Shown: positions 7,209 to 16,803, numbered from the stretch's first letter. The stretch is 64,000 nt of DNA from Mogibacterium sp. (GCA_017434025.1 JAFRGC010000050.1:1-64000), one strand, 5' to 3'. Notes: generated by a model from the letters alone, not told the origin. Program-made: numbers and translations.

Positions 7209-7823
7209 ATGGAAACAGAATTCAAATTCAATCTGCAGGACGCTTCGGTATTCGACCATATCGTAGAGAATGCCGAGATCAACAGGATGGGTCTTGAGGC
7301 TGTCGAGACGATCGATATGCATGCTGCTTATTTCGATACGCTTGAACAGGATCTGCGCAGCCATGGGATCGCCTACAGGATACGTCAGGAAGACGAGCGT
7401 GTAACTGCCACCATCAAGTGGGATGTCGATGATGCTACTGATGGTCTTCACAGAAGAGAAGAGTTCAACCTTGTCGTGACTGACGACAGATTTGCGGAGA
7501 AACCTGACATCGGGCTCTTCATTTCCAGCGATGCATATGATGTTCTGTATGAGGCTGCAGGCGATAAGCAGCTTATCAGGACGATCAGCATGGATTACAC
7601 AAGAAGGCAGATCAAGGTCGACACAGGCAAATCGATCAGCTGCATATCGATCGATGAAGGCCTGATCCATCACATCGATGGACACGCGGTACCGGTCTGC
7701 GAACTGGAGGTCGAGTGGTACTATGGAGATGAACAGGATTTCATCCGTCTGGCCAACCACATCAGAAATGAGTATAAACTCGAACCGCAGGATAAGTCCA
7801 AGCTCCAGAGAGCAACAGAATAG
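7209..7823 (+). CDS. CYTH domain protein (triphosphate tunnel family)
   Basis: 204 residues. The N-terminal Glu-x-Glu-x-Lys (Glu-Thr-Glu-Phe-Lys, residues 2-6) is the signature of the CYTH/triphosphate tunnel fold, and alternating charged strands (Arg-Ile-Arg, Thr-Ile-Lys-Trp, Glu-Leu-Glu) provide the tunnel residues. Family members hydrolyse inorganic triphosphate or thiamine triphosphate, or make cAMP. The exact reaction is not predictable. ACGAGGAG precedes the ATG. It stands between murI and tig. Confidence 0.85.
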   Translation: METEFKFNLQDASVFDHIVENAEINRMGLEAVETIDMHAAYFDTLEQDLRSHGIAYRIRQEDERVTATIKWDVDDATDGLHRREEFNLVVTDDRFAEKPDIGLFISSDAYDVLYEAAGDKQLIRTISMDYTRRQIKVDTGKSISCISIDEGLIHHIDGHAVPVCELEVEWYYGDEQDFIRLANHIRNEYKLEPQDKSKLQRATE

Positions 7824-7901
7824 AATACGGGATCAATACGGCAATATCCGATAAACTAATAGAGAATAATTAACAATCAATATAACGGAGGATTAATTCA
7901 A

Positions 7902-9215
7902 ATGAAGGCAACACAGGTATCAAAGGAGAACGGAGTAGTTAAGTTCAGTATCGAATTCAGCGCGGAGGAGTTCGAGAATGCAGTCAACAAGGTTTACCGT
8001 GCGAATAAAAGCAGATTTTCTGTAGACGGTTTCCGCAAGGGCAAAGCACCTAGGAAGATCATCGAGAATTTCTATGGACATGATATTTTCTGGGATGAGG
8101 CGCTCAATGACCTGCTTGAGAACGGATATCCTGATGCGATCAGCGAACTCGATATCGAAGTCATCTCACAGCCTTCACTTGAATCACCTGAGATCAAGAA
8201 AGGTGAGCCTGTAGTGATCACAGGTTCTGTTCAGGTATTCCCTGAATTTGAAGTTGGCAAGTACAAAGGCCTTGAGATCGAGAAGGTCGAGACAGTTGTC
8301 GGAGAGAAAGAACTCCAGGACGAGCTCGAGAGAGTACAGAAGAGCCAGGCAAGAATGGAAACCGTTGAGGACCGCAAGACTGAGAATGGCGATACTGTGA
8401 TCATCGACTTCGAAGGCAGAGTAGACGGAGAGGTCTTTGCCGGCGGAACTGCAGAGAACTTCGAACTCAAGCTCGGCAGCGGACAGTTCATCCCTGGATT
8501 TGAGGAGCAGCTCGAAGGCAAGGACGCAGGTGAAGAAGTAGACGTCGAGGTAGTATTCCCTGGCGATTATCATGCAGAAGAACTTGCAGGAAAGCCTGCA
8601 GTGTTCAAGTGCAAGATCCATGAGATCAAGAAGGAGATCCTCCCAGAGATCGATGATGAGCTTGCAAGCGATGTCAGCGAATTCGAGACACTGGAAGAGT
8701 ACAAAGCAGACCTGCTGAAGAAGCTCCAGGAGAAAGCTGCAGAGACTGACCTGTCCGTAATGAAAGACAGAACTCTGGAAGCTCTCTATCAGGCTAACGA
8801 GATCGAGGTACCTGAAGCAATGATCGCTGCTGAGGTCGATAATATGCTCTATGACATGGACCGCAGCCTTGCCGGCCAGGGTATCAAACTCCAGCAGTAT
8901 ATGGATTGGATGGGCAAGACGATCGACGATCTCAGGAATGAGTCAAGATCTGATGCTGAGAGAAGAGTAAGGACAAGAGTCCTCCTCAAGAATGTCATCA
9001 GACAGGAAGGCCTCGAGGTTGAGGAAGAAGAAGTCGAAGCTCTGATGAAGGAGTTTGGTGAGCAGTACGGAATGGATATTGATCAGGTCAGGACTATGGC
9101 AGGCGAGCAGACTGAGAACTATTTCAGAGAAGATGCTCAGACCAAGAAAGCTATCGATTTCCTGTTCGATAATGCCGTACAGGTAGAGAAGAAGGAAGAA
9201 GCAGAAGAGAAATAA
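7902..9215 (+). CDS. tig: Trigger factor, ribosome-associated chaperone
   Basis: 437 residues, usual length. The N-terminal ribosome-binding domain (about 1-145) contains the Gly-Phe-Arg-Lys-Gly-Lys-Ala-Pro signature. The FKBP prolyl isomerase domain (about 150-245) has Gly-Asp-Thr-Val-x-Ile-Asp-Phe, and a helical SurA-like C-terminal domain follows. It meets nascent chains at the exit tunnel. Genes for the Clp and Lon proteases follow, a frequent clostridial order. Confidence 0.97.
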   Translation: MKATQVSKENGVVKFSIEFSAEEFENAVNKVYRANKSRFSVDGFRKGKAPRKIIENFYGHDIFWDEALNDLLENGYPDAISELDIEVISQPSLESPEIKKGEPVVITGSVQVFPEFEVGKYKGLEIEKVETVVGEKELQDELERVQKSQARMETVEDRKTENGDTVIIDFEGRVDGEVFAGGTAENFELKLGSGQFIPGFEEQLEGKDAGEEVDVEVVFPGDYHAEELAGKPAVFKCKIHEIKKEILPEIDDELASDVSEFETLEEYKADLLKKLQEKAAETDLSVMKDRTLEALYQANEIEVPEAMIAAEVDNMLYDMDRSLAGQGIKLQQYMDWMGKTIDDLRNESRSDAERRVRTRVLLKNVIRQEGLEVEEEEVEALMKEFGEQYGMDIDQVRTMAGEQTENYFREDAQTKKAIDFLFDNAVQVEKKEEAEEK

Positions 9216-9255
9216 GGCTCACTTTTCTGTAATTTGATAACTATGCCTGACGATA

Positions 9256-9294
9256 CTTCGGAGAGGGTCAGAAGACCCTCCCCGGAGTTTTGAG
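9256..9294 (+). terminator. Intrinsic terminator between tig and clpP
   Basis: Hairpin CTTCGGAGAGGGTC-AGAA-GACCCTCCCCGGAG followed by TTTT. It ends 19 bp before clpP, leaving no room for a classical promoter after it, so clpP transcription depends on readthrough or an upstream start. Confidence 0.75.
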
Positions 9295-9312
9295 ATTTTA
9301 AGGAGATATGAT

Positions 9313-9894
9313 ATGAACTATGTTCCTTATGTAGTCGAACAGACTGGTCACGGTGAGAGGACCTATGACATCTATTCGAGACTATTGATTGACAGGATCA
9401 TTTTTATAGACGAAGAGATCACTGAGCACACAGCAAGCGTCGTAGTAGCGCAGCTGCTGTTCCTCGAAGCACAGGACCCGGAAAAGGACATAAACATCTA
9501 CATCAACTCACCGGGAGGTATGGTCACTGCAGGACTGGCGATCTATGATACTATGAGGTTCATCAAACCTGATGTCTGCACTATATGTGTGGGAATGGCT
9601 GCAAGCATGGGAGCTGTCCTGCTGTCTGCCGGTACCAAGGGCAAGAGATATGCGCTTCCTAACGCGGAAATCATGATCCATCAGCCGCTCGGAGGATTCC
9701 AGGGACAGGCCTCGGATATCAAGATCACTGCTGACCACATAGTAGATATCAAGAACAAACTCAACAAGATCCTGGCTGAGGCAACAGGACAGGATCTTGC
9801 AGTGATCGAAAGAGATACTGACAGAGATAACTATATGTCAGCTGCTGATGCTGCTGCATATGGTCTCATCGATAAGGTCATAGAGAAACACTAA
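9313..9894 (+). CDS. clpP: ATP-dependent Clp protease proteolytic subunit
   Basis: 193 residues. The catalytic triad is visible: Ser in Gly-Met-Ala-Ala-Ser-Met-Gly (about 97), His in Ile-His-Gln-Pro (about 122) and Asp in Asp-Thr-Asp-Arg-Asp (about 171). It forms the tetradecameric barrel that degrades substrates fed by ClpX. AAGGAGAT precedes the start; clpX follows after 9 bp. Confidence 0.97.
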   Translation: MNYVPYVVEQTGHGERTYDIYSRLLIDRIIFIDEEITEHTASVVVAQLLFLEAQDPEKDINIYINSPGGMVTAGLAIYDTMRFIKPDVCTICVGMAASMGAVLLSAGTKGKRYALPNAEIMIHQPLGGFQGQASDIKITADHIVDIKNKLNKILAEATGQDLAVIERDTDRDNYMSAADAAAYGLIDKVIEKH

Positions 9895-9903
9895 GGAGTC
9901 ACA

Positions 9904-11199
9904 ATGGCTAACAGAAACGAACTTGTATGCTCATTCTGCGGCAAAACCAATTCTCAGGTGCGCAAGATCGTGGTAGGACCTGATGTATATATCTGCAATG
10001 AATGCATAGATCTGTGCAAATCAATGCTTGATGAAGACAGGAGCGGTGGACCGAAGAGGAAGAGATCTGACAAGCTTCCGACCCCTGCAGAGATCAAGGC
10101 GCAGCTCGACGAGTATGTGATCGAGCAGGATCCTGCCAAGAGAAGCCTTGCCGTAGCGGTATACAATCATTATAAGCGTATCAGACATCTGGAGACACAT
10201 TCTGTCCAGGATCCGGATGTTATCGAACTCTCCAAGAGCAACATCCTGATGCTCGGACCTACCGGAAGCGGTAAGACACTCCTCGCGCAGACACTTGCGA
10301 GGATACTTGATGTGCCTTTTGCTATAGCGGATGCAACTTCACTGACTGAGGCCGGATACGTCGGAGAAGACGTAGAGAATATTCTGCTCAGACTCTATCA
10401 GGCAGCAGATGAGGACCTGGAGAAAGCCCAGAAGGGCATCATCTACGTCGACGAGATCGACAAGATCTCCAGGAAATCCGAGAATCCATCGATTACGAGG
10501 GATGTCAGCGGCGAAGGTGTACAGCAGGCTCTGCTCAAGATCATCGAAGGAACAGTAGCGAATGTTCCTCCTCAGGGCGGACGCAAACACCCGAATCAGG
10601 AATTCATACACTTTGACACTAAGAACGTTCTGTTTATCTGTGGAGGAGCTTTCACGGGACTTGACAAGATCATCAAGGTCAGACTCGGCAGCAAGGTCAT
10701 AGGATTCAATCAGGATGATCAGAGTCTGGATGTTTCAGATGAAGATATCCTGCTCAAGGCTCAGCCGGAAGATCTGCTCAAGTTCGGTCTGATCCCGGAG
10801 CTGATCGGAAGACTGCCTGTAGTAGTCTCTCTCAGTGAGCTCAGCGAGAATGCGCTGATCAGGATCATCACAGAACCGAAGAATTCGCTCGTCAAGCAGT
10901 ATCAGACGCTGATGTCGATGGATGATATCGAACTTATCGTAGAGGAGGATGCTGTCAAAGCCATCGCAGAGAAGGCTCTGTCATTCAATACAGGAGCCAG
11001 AGGTCTGAGAGGTATTTTTGAGAGCATCATGACTGATATTATGTATGATCTGCCATCACGCAATGATGTTGCAAAATGCGTCATCACCCGTGATGTGGTG
11101 GAGAACGGAGCTGATCCGGTGCTGATCCTCAAGGACGATGCACGTGAACAGGTATCAGCATCCGAAGAGAAGAAGGAAATAGAAGAGAAGGAAGCATAG
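9904..11199 (+). CDS. clpX: ATP-dependent Clp protease ATP-binding subunit
   Basis: 431 residues. The N-terminal zinc finger has Cys-Ser-Phe-Cys and Cys-Asn-Glu-Cys. The AAA+ core contains Walker A Gly-Pro-Thr-Gly-Ser-Gly-Lys-Thr, Walker B Val-Asp-Glu-Ile-Asp-Lys and a Gly-Ala-Arg-Gly-Leu-Arg sensor 2. It unfolds tagged proteins and threads them into ClpP. The lon start codon follows its stop codon immediately. Confidence 0.97.
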   Translation: MANRNELVCSFCGKTNSQVRKIVVGPDVYICNECIDLCKSMLDEDRSGGPKRKRSDKLPTPAEIKAQLDEYVIEQDPAKRSLAVAVYNHYKRIRHLETHSVQDPDVIELSKSNILMLGPTGSGKTLLAQTLARILDVPFAIADATSLTEAGYVGEDVENILLRLYQAADEDLEKAQKGIIYVDEIDKISRKSENPSITRDVSGEGVQQALLKIIEGTVANVPPQGGRKHPNQEFIHFDTKNVLFICGGAFTGLDKIIKVRLGSKVIGFNQDDQSLDVSDEDILLKAQPEDLLKFGLIPELIGRLPVVVSLSELSENALIRIITEPKNSLVKQYQTLMSMDDIELIVEEDAVKAIAEKALSFNTGARGLRGIFESIMTDIMYDLPSRNDVAKCVITRDVVENGADPVLILKDDAREQVSASEEKKEIEEKEA

Positions 11200-13524
11200 A
11201 TGCCGGAAATTCAGACAACATATACTGAGACCCCGTATATTCCACTGAGAGGACAGGCGTTCTTTCCGGGGACAATAGTAGGATTTGATATAGGACGAGA
11301 TAAATCCCTTGCTGCCGTCGATCATGCGATGAACGGTGACAAGTATCTTGTCGTGTCTGCGCAGAGAGATACGACTGTCAATGAACCGGTGCAGTCAGAC
11401 TGCTATCTGACAGGAGCGCTCATCAAGGTGAGACAGGTCGTCAAGAAGAATGACGAGTTTGTCAGGATCCTTGTTGTGGTAGAGAGCAGAGTCAGGATAA
11501 GCAGCATTTATCAGCGCGGGAACATGCTGGTGTGCGACAGCACAGTTGCGGAGGATTATGATAACGATCCTGAAGATATCAATCTCCAGGCTAATGTCAG
11601 AGTGCTCAAGCAGATCTATGTCAAATACCTTGACCTCAACGGACAGGGTGAGGCAGGCGGCCGCAATCTCATCGACGGTATTGACGATGCTGCGCTGCTC
11701 TGCAGTCTTATAGCAAACGAAGTGGATGTTGCGTACGATATCAAACAGACACTGCTCGAGATAGACTCTGTCAAACTCAGAGTTGGTCATCTGATTGACA
11801 TCATCGGCAAGGAGAACAACATACTCTCCATAGCCAAGAGGATCAACAACAGAGTCGTCAAGAACATGAACAGAGGCCAGCGCGAATACTACCTAAGAGA
11901 GCAGCTTCAGGTCATCAAGGAGGAACTCGGAGAGGACGAGGATATCGATGATGAAGCCCGTGCATGGAAGGAAAAGCTCGACGGACTCAAGCTCAGCGAG
12001 AAGGTCGATACGAAGATCCGCAAGGAAATCGATAAATTCGCCAAGATGAATCCTATGAGCCCTGACGCCAACGTCAGCAGGACATACATCGAAACGATCC
12101 TCGATCTTCCGTGGCACGAGTCATCGAAGGTCAACAACAATATCAAAAGAGCCGAGAAGATCCTGAACGAAGACCATTACGGCCTCGAGAAAGTCAAAGA
12201 GAGGATCCTGGAGAATCTTGCAGTACAGCATCTTACCAAGGATAATAAGGGACCGATCATCTGTCTCGTAGGACCTCCGGGAGTAGGCAAGACATCTATT
12301 GCACGTTCGATCGCGAGAGCGACCGGCAGAGAATTTGTCAGGATGTCCCTCGGCGGAGTAAGAGACGAGGCTGAGATCAGAGGCCACAGGCGGACATACA
12401 TCGGAGCGATTCCGGGAAGAGTCATCAACAACATCATCGAAGCCGGAACAAATAATCCGCTGTTCCTCTTCGATGAAGTCGATAAGATCGGCAGTGATTT
12501 CAGAGGAGATCCTGCGTCTGCGCTGCTTGAGGTACTGGACCCTGAGCAGAACAGTACGTTTACTGATCACTATCTGGAAGTGCCGTTCGATCTGTCCAAA
12601 GTGATGTTCATCACTACTGCGAATACTACCGCAACGATCCCGAGACCGCTCCTCGACAGGATGGAAGTCATTGAACTCTCCAGCTATACAGAGGAGGAGA
12701 AGGTCAGGATCGCGATGGACTATCTGGTACCTAAGAAGATCAGAGAAAATGGTATCAGGAAGAACCAGTTCACGATCAATGAAGCTGCGATCAGAGAGAT
12801 CATTGAGTACTATACACGGGAAGCCGGTGTCCGTAACCTTGAGAGAGAGATCGGCAACGCGTGCCGCCGTGCGGCTCGCAACATAGTAGACGGCAGCAAT
12901 CGCAAGAACAATGTGACGCCGAGGAACATTACCAAGTATATCGGCAAGAGGATCTTCATAGAGGATATAGGTTCGCTCGAACCGGAAGTCGGTGTAACGA
13001 CCGGCATGGCCTGGACGACGGTAGGAGGCGTTACACTCACAATCGAGACTGTCAAAATGCCGGGATCCGGACGACTTGTGCTGACAGGGCAGATGGGTGA
13101 AGTAATGAGAGAGTCCGCTCAGACTGCGCTCGGATACATCAAGTCCATATCCTCCAAGTATAAGATCAGCAAAGACATCTTCAAGGATTATGACATCCAG
13201 ATACATATCCCTGAGGGAGCAACACCTAAGGACGGCCCGTCTGCGGGCATCACCATGTGCAGTGCGCTGTTCTCACTTCTGACTGACCGCAAGGCAGATA
13301 AGACGGTCGCTATGACCGGAGAGATCACGCTGAGGGGCAAGGTCCTGAGGATCGGCGGACTCAAGGAGAAATCACTGGCCGCTTATCGTCAGGGCATAAG
13401 AAAGATCATAATTCCTAAGGAGAACATTCCGGATCTGGAGGATATTCCTGCAAGCGTCAGGAAGAAGATCGAATTCGTACCGGTAGAATCATTCGAAGAA
13501 GTCATACCGATAGTTATTTTATGA
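11200..13524 (+). CDS. lon: ATP-dependent protease La (Lon)
   Basis: 774 residues: a substrate-binding LAN domain (about 10-205), a coiled-coil segment, an AAA+ module with Walker A Gly-Pro-Pro-Gly-Val-Gly-Lys-Thr (about 355) and a C-terminal protease domain. The catalytic serine is in Asp-Gly-Pro-Ser-Ala-Gly and the lysine in Gly-Leu-Lys-Glu-Lys. It degrades damaged and regulatory proteins. Its ATG directly follows the clpX stop, and its own end overlaps engB by four bases. Confidence 0.97.
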   Translation: MPEIQTTYTETPYIPLRGQAFFPGTIVGFDIGRDKSLAAVDHAMNGDKYLVVSAQRDTTVNEPVQSDCYLTGALIKVRQVVKKNDEFVRILVVVESRVRISSIYQRGNMLVCDSTVAEDYDNDPEDINLQANVRVLKQIYVKYLDLNGQGEAGGRNLIDGIDDAALLCSLIANEVDVAYDIKQTLLEIDSVKLRVGHLIDIIGKENNILSIAKRINNRVVKNMNRGQREYYLREQLQVIKEELGEDEDIDDEARAWKEKLDGLKLSEKVDTKIRKEIDKFAKMNPMSPDANVSRTYIETILDLPWHESSKVNNNIKRAEKILNEDHYGLEKVKERILENLAVQHLTKDNKGPIICLVGPPGVGKTSIARSIARATGREFVRMSLGGVRDEAEIRGHRRTYIGAIPGRVINNIIEAGTNNPLFLFDEVDKIGSDFRGDPASALLEVLDPEQNSTFTDHYLEVPFDLSKVMFITTANTTATIPRPLLDRMEVIELSSYTEEEKVRIAMDYLVPKKIRENGIRKNQFTINEAAIREIIEYYTREAGVRNLEREIGNACRRAARNIVDGSNRKNNVTPRNITKYIGKRIFIEDIGSLEPEVGVTTGMAWTTVGGVTLTIETVKMPGSGRLVLTGQMGEVMRESAQTALGYIKSISSKYKISKDIFKDYDIQIHIPEGATPKDGPSAGITMCSALFSLLTDRKADKTVAMTGEITLRGKVLRIGGLKEKSLAAYRQGIRKIIIPKENIPDLEDIPASVRKKIEFVPVESFEEVIPIVIL

Positions 13525-14132
13525 GAATCATCAATTCAGAACTCGAAACAGTGGCTGTTAAGCCATCACAATATCCGCCTGATACCGTTCCGGAGGTCGC
13601 TTTCGCGGGGAGGTCCAATGTCGGGAAATCATCGCTCCTCAACCTGATCACAGGCAGGAAAAGCCTGGCGAGAGTTTCAGGGAGCCCCGGCAAGACCAGG
13701 ACCATCAATTTCTACCGCTGCGAAGGGAGAGATGAGAAAGATGCTCCTGCACTGCAGTTCAGGATCGTCGATCTGCCGGGATACGGTTTTGCGCGTGTCA
13801 GCAGAGCGGAGACGGAGAAATGGGGAGACATGATGGAGTCCTATCTGGAGAACAGACAGGGACTTCGCAAAGTCATCCTGCTTGTTGATATCAGGCATAA
13901 GCCAAGCGCGCAGGATGTCCAGATGTACGAATATCTCAAGTATTATCATCTGGATGGGATCGTTGCGGCGACCAAAGCTGACAAAGTCAGCAATAACGAG
14001 CGCGCGAAGAACATTCGCGAGATCAGACAGACTCTCGGGATGAGCAAAGACGACAAAGTCATTCCTGTATCCGCCCTCAAGAAGACAGGGGACGGAGAAT
14101 TGCTCGGGATCATCAGATCCCTGCTGGACTGA
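13521..14132 (+). CDS. engB: Ribosome biogenesis GTP-binding protein EngB/YsxC
   Basis: 203 residues. G1 Gly-Arg-Ser-Asn-Val-Gly-Lys-Ser-Ser, G3 Asp-Leu-Pro-Gly-Tyr-Gly and G4 Thr-Lys-Ala-Asp are present in TRAFAC order. It assists 50S subunit assembly. The ATGA overlap with lon indicates translational coupling, a conserved neighbourhood in Bacillota. Confidence 0.96.
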   Translation: MRIINSELETVAVKPSQYPPDTVPEVAFAGRSNVGKSSLLNLITGRKSLARVSGSPGKTRTINFYRCEGRDEKDAPALQFRIVDLPGYGFARVSRAETEKWGDMMESYLENRQGLRKVILLVDIRHKPSAQDVQMYEYLKYYHLDGIVAATKADKVSNNERAKNIREIRQTLGMSKDDKVIPVSALKKTGDGELLGIIRSLLD

Positions 14133-14167
14133 AGTTATATCGATCGTTGAATGAAGGGAAGTATCAC

Positions 14168-14713
14168 ATGGCAGAGAAACAAATTGGCAAGATCCTGTAT
14201 ACGCAGGAAGACATCACAAGAAGAGCGAAGGAGATCGGTGCTCAGATCGACAAGGACTATGAAGGCGAAGAAGTCATCTTCCTCGGAACACTCAAAGGCT
14301 CTGTTCCTTGGTTGGTCGATATCATGAAATACACTACGGTGCCTTCAAGTGTGGACTTTATCACTGCTAGCAGCTATGGTTCATCTATGACCAGCTCCGG
14401 CGTTGTCAAGATCACTTATGAGCCTGCGATCAACATGTACAAGAAGAATGTCATCGTGGTCGAAGACATCATAGACACCGGAAACACCCTGAAATATCTT
14501 CTTGCCAAGCTCGAAGAGAGAGGTCCTAAGTCGGTGCGTGTCTGCAGCATGCTGAACAAAGAGCCGAGAAGAACGACCAATCTGCACGCTGACTATGTAG
14601 GATTTGAGATCGATGACCTCTTCGTCATCGGATACGGACTTGATTACGACCAGAAATTCAGAGGTCTTCCGTATATCAGCTATATAGAAGGTGACGATGT
14701 AGAGCTGCTGTAG
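14168..14713 (+). CDS. hpt: Hypoxanthine phosphoribosyltransferase
   Basis: 181 residues. It salvages hypoxanthine and guanine with PRPP. The PRPP-binding loop Val-Val-Glu-Asp-Ile-Ile-Asp-Thr-Gly-Asn-Thr is intact near residue 99, and Leu-Lys-Gly-Ser is near residue 42. An upstream TTG in frame is possible, but ATG 14168 has AAGGGA at 8 bp spacing. Confidence 0.95.
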   Translation: MAEKQIGKILYTQEDITRRAKEIGAQIDKDYEGEEVIFLGTLKGSVPWLVDIMKYTTVPSSVDFITASSYGSSMTSSGVVKITYEPAINMYKKNVIVVEDIIDTGNTLKYLLAKLEERGPKSVRVCSMLNKEPRRTTNLHADYVGFEIDDLFVIGYGLDYDQKFRGLPYISYIEGDDVELL

Positions 14714-14758
14714 TTAGTGACGGTAGCAAAGCAGATTTATAAGCAAACCAACTTACAC

Positions 14759-14807
14759 GCGTATCCTTGCGGACAGGGGAGATATCTTACTGTGCCGCAG
14801 GATGCGT
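14759..14807 (+). ncRNA. Long stable hairpin, candidate leader or small RNA
   Basis: Between hpt and the next gene, an arm at 14759-14776 (GCGTATCC-TTGCGG-ACAG) pairs with 14790-14807 (CTGTGCCGCAGGATGCGT) through about 17 bp with one or two bulged bases. The loop contains AGATATCT. A shorter AGCAAA/TTTGCT pair could close a larger domain. No U-tract follows. I do not recognise it as 6S, SRP or a known riboswitch. Confidence 0.4.
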
Positions 14808-14865
14808 TTTGCTCTGTCTTCAAACATCCATCAGGCATGGGCTTGTTAAGAGACTAGGAGGTCCC

Positions 14866-15231
14866 ATGGAGGAGCGAACCAATTTCAAAGATACTTCAGC
14901 TGCATGCGCAAAGCTTCCGAGAGAAGTGTATTACAGATGCATCTGGCTTGTCAGAGATGCGGAAAGGCTGCGGACTGTAAGCGAGCCTGGAGACCATCCT
15001 TTCCCGGACGGCATGGATATCATCGTCAGCGAAGCAGTCATAAGGAAAGCGCGAGGGGACTTAGCGCATATCGATGCAGCGCTGAACATGATTCCCGAAG
15101 TCTACAGATCAGGTGTGATAAACAATATCACGAGAGGTGATCCGTTCAGTGATCTGGCTCATCCGAACACCTGGAAGAAATGGAAGCGGATATTCATATC
15201 GGAGCTTGCAAAAGAGCTTGATCTAATATAA
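14866..15231 (+). CDS. Conserved hypothetical protein, phage-regulator-like
   Basis: 121 residues from ATG 14866, which has AGGAGGT just upstream; the frame is open further back but without a better start. The middle, with Arg-Asp-Ala-Glu-Arg-Leu and a helical Ala-Leu-Asn-Met-Ile-Pro-Glu-Val-Tyr-Arg segment followed by Trp-Lys-Lys-Trp-Lys-Arg, resembles small helical DNA-binding proteins annotated in clostridial phages. That resemblance is weak and I assign no function. A hairpin RNA precedes it and a terminator follows. Confidence 0.65.
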   Translation: MEERTNFKDTSAACAKLPREVYYRCIWLVRDAERLRTVSEPGDHPFPDGMDIIVSEAVIRKARGDLAHIDAALNMIPEVYRSGVINNITRGDPFSDLAHPNTWKKWKRIFISELAKELDLI

Positions 15232-15233
15232 AA

Positions 15234-15270
15234 CCATGTTCCTGTCAAAGCGGGAATGTGGTATTATTTG
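15234..15270 (+). terminator. Probable intrinsic terminator
   Basis: CCATGTTCC (15234-15242) pairs with GGAATGTGG (15253-15261), with two G-U pairs, followed by TATTATTTGTT. It sits directly after the stop codon of the preceding gene. Confidence 0.6.
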
Positions 15271-15316
15271 TTCATGAGATTATAATCTATTATCGTCAAG
15301 ACAGGCAGAAGAGAAA

Positions 15317-15850
15317 ATGATTTTTGAAGAGAAGACAATAAGCAGTGAAATTGCATATACTGGCCCGGTTTTCAGAATCAGAAAACATCTCGTAGAGACA
15401 CCGGGAGGACAGTCGATCAGAGATATCGTGGAACACAGCGGTGGATCTATCCTCGTAGCTGTGACAGATGAAGGCAAGATAGTCATGGAAAGGCAGTACC
15501 GCAAGGCACTGGAGAGCCCTTTCATGGAGCTTCCTGCCGGCAAAGCTGATCCGAATGAAGAGCCTGAGATCACTGCAGTCAGAGAACTAGCCGAGGAGAC
15601 CGGGTATACTGCAGGAAAAGTAAAGCATCTGGTATCGTTCTATCCGACTTGCGGATACTCGAATGAGCACCTTCACATATATATCTGCAGAGATCTTGTC
15701 AAAGGCGAGACGCATTGGGACAAGGATGAGTGCATAGAAATCATGGAATTCAGCGCTGATGAACTGATCACCATGATACTGAATGGTGAGATCGAAGATG
15801 GGAAGACGATAATAGGTATATTGTTCGCTAGGCAGGCCGGAGAGATTTAG
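15317..15850 (+). CDS. NUDIX hydrolase, probable ADP-ribose pyrophosphatase
   Basis: 177 residues. The complete Nudix box G-x5-E-x7-R-E-x-x-E-E-x-G is visible from about residue 75 (Gly-Lys-Ala-Asp...Arg-Glu-Leu-Ala-Glu-Glu-Thr-Gly). The length and the preceding Met-Glu-Leu-Pro-Ala-Gly fit the ADP-ribose pyrophosphatase (NudF) subfamily, which hydrolyses ADP-ribose to AMP and ribose 5-phosphate. It is followed after 22 bp by a xerD-type gene, a pairing also seen in Bacillus. Confidence 0.9.
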   Translation: MIFEEKTISSEIAYTGPVFRIRKHLVETPGGQSIRDIVEHSGGSILVAVTDEGKIVMERQYRKALESPFMELPAGKADPNEEPEITAVRELAEETGYTAGKVKHLVSFYPTCGYSNEHLHIYICRDLVKGETHWDKDECIEIMEFSADELITMILNGEIEDGKTIIGILFARQAGEI

Positions 15851-15872
15851 CAGGATACCGGAGGGGCATATC

Positions 15873-16751
15873 ATGCGTGAATTTATAGAATATATGAAGA
15901 ATGAGAAGCGTAAGGCCGCTAACACTCTTATCGCTTATGAGAGAGACCTTAGAGCTTTTGAGAAATACCTCGTATCAAGAGGAGGTACAGGTCTTAACGA
16001 CTGCGGAGATAACGATGCGATCTCGTATGTGCTGGAACTCAGCAATGAGAGCAAATCCAAAGCGACGATCAACCGCAAGGTATCGGCACTCAGGACATTC
16101 TACGAGTATGAGATCAGACAGGGACGCAGGTCCGATAATCCTTTTGCCAGGATCAAATCCGCGCGCGGGGACAAGAGGCAGATAGACTATCTCTCGATCA
16201 AAGAGACCGAGAGACTGCTGAGTCTTCCTGACAACAGCCGTAAAGGCATTCGTGACAGGGCCCTGCTCGAGTTCATGTACGGCACAGGCGCCAGAGTTAC
16301 CGAAGTCGTAAGACTGAGATTCAGCGATGTGAATATCAGGATGAGCTTTGTCACACTCAAAGACGCTAACGACGAGAGCAGGATCGTACCGCTCGGCAAA
16401 TACGCCAGAGCAGCTCTGGAGGAGTATTTCACTTCGGTATATGAGTCGATGAAAGGCGCGCCATACGGTCCGGATGATTTCGTGTTCATCAATTTCAGAG
16501 GAGAACCACTCACAAGACAGGGAATATGGAAGATCCTCAAAGACTATGGCGCAATGATCAATGCTGCGGACAGAATGACACCACAGATCCTGAGAGACAG
16601 TTTTGCTGTGCATATCCTGCAGAACGGCGGCGATCTCAAGACCCTGCAGGAACTGATGGGATTCGAGGATATGTCTGTCGGAATCGCGTATCTTTCCGTT
16701 ACTGACATACATGTCAGAGACGTATTCAACAGGACACATCCGAGAGCCTGA
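15873..16751 (+). CDS. XerC/D-like tyrosine recombinase with altered active site
   Basis: 292 residues: N-terminal SAM-like core-binding domain (about 1-90) and C-terminal catalytic domain. The first catalytic Arg is present in Gly-Ala-Arg-Val-Thr-Glu (about 140), and the Arg of the Leu-Arg motif and the nucleophile Tyr (Ile-Ala-Tyr) are kept. The His of the H-x-L-R motif is Gln here, the following His is Asp, and the His of the usual Leu-Gly-His is Phe. Position next to nudF suggests the chromosomal XerD slot, but the missing histidines make normal dif recombination uncertain. It may have a reduced or partner-dependent activity. Confidence 0.8.
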   Translation: MREFIEYMKNEKRKAANTLIAYERDLRAFEKYLVSRGGTGLNDCGDNDAISYVLELSNESKSKATINRKVSALRTFYEYEIRQGRRSDNPFARIKSARGDKRQIDYLSIKETERLLSLPDNSRKGIRDRALLEFMYGTGARVTEVVRLRFSDVNIRMSFVTLKDANDESRIVPLGKYARAALEEYFTSVYESMKGAPYGPDDFVFINFRGEPLTRQGIWKILKDYGAMINAADRMTPQILRDSFAVHILQNGGDLKTLQELMGFEDMSVGIAYLSVTDIHVRDVFNRTHPRA

Positions 16752-16768
16752 TAAATTTGAAAAAATGC

Positions 16769-16797
16769 TTGAAATAGCAATTCCTCTGTGATATTCT
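16769..16797 (+). promoter_or_regulatory. rplS promoter
   Basis: TTGAAA (16769-16774), 17 bp, TATTCT (16792-16797), giving a transcript that starts about 100 nt before rplS. Confidence 0.75.
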
Positions 16798-16803
16798 ATT
16801 CAA

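Noticed and set aside
12121-13206. Open frame of 361 codons antisense to lon
   Set aside because: Shadow of the lon protease and AAA+ coding region; no supporting signals.
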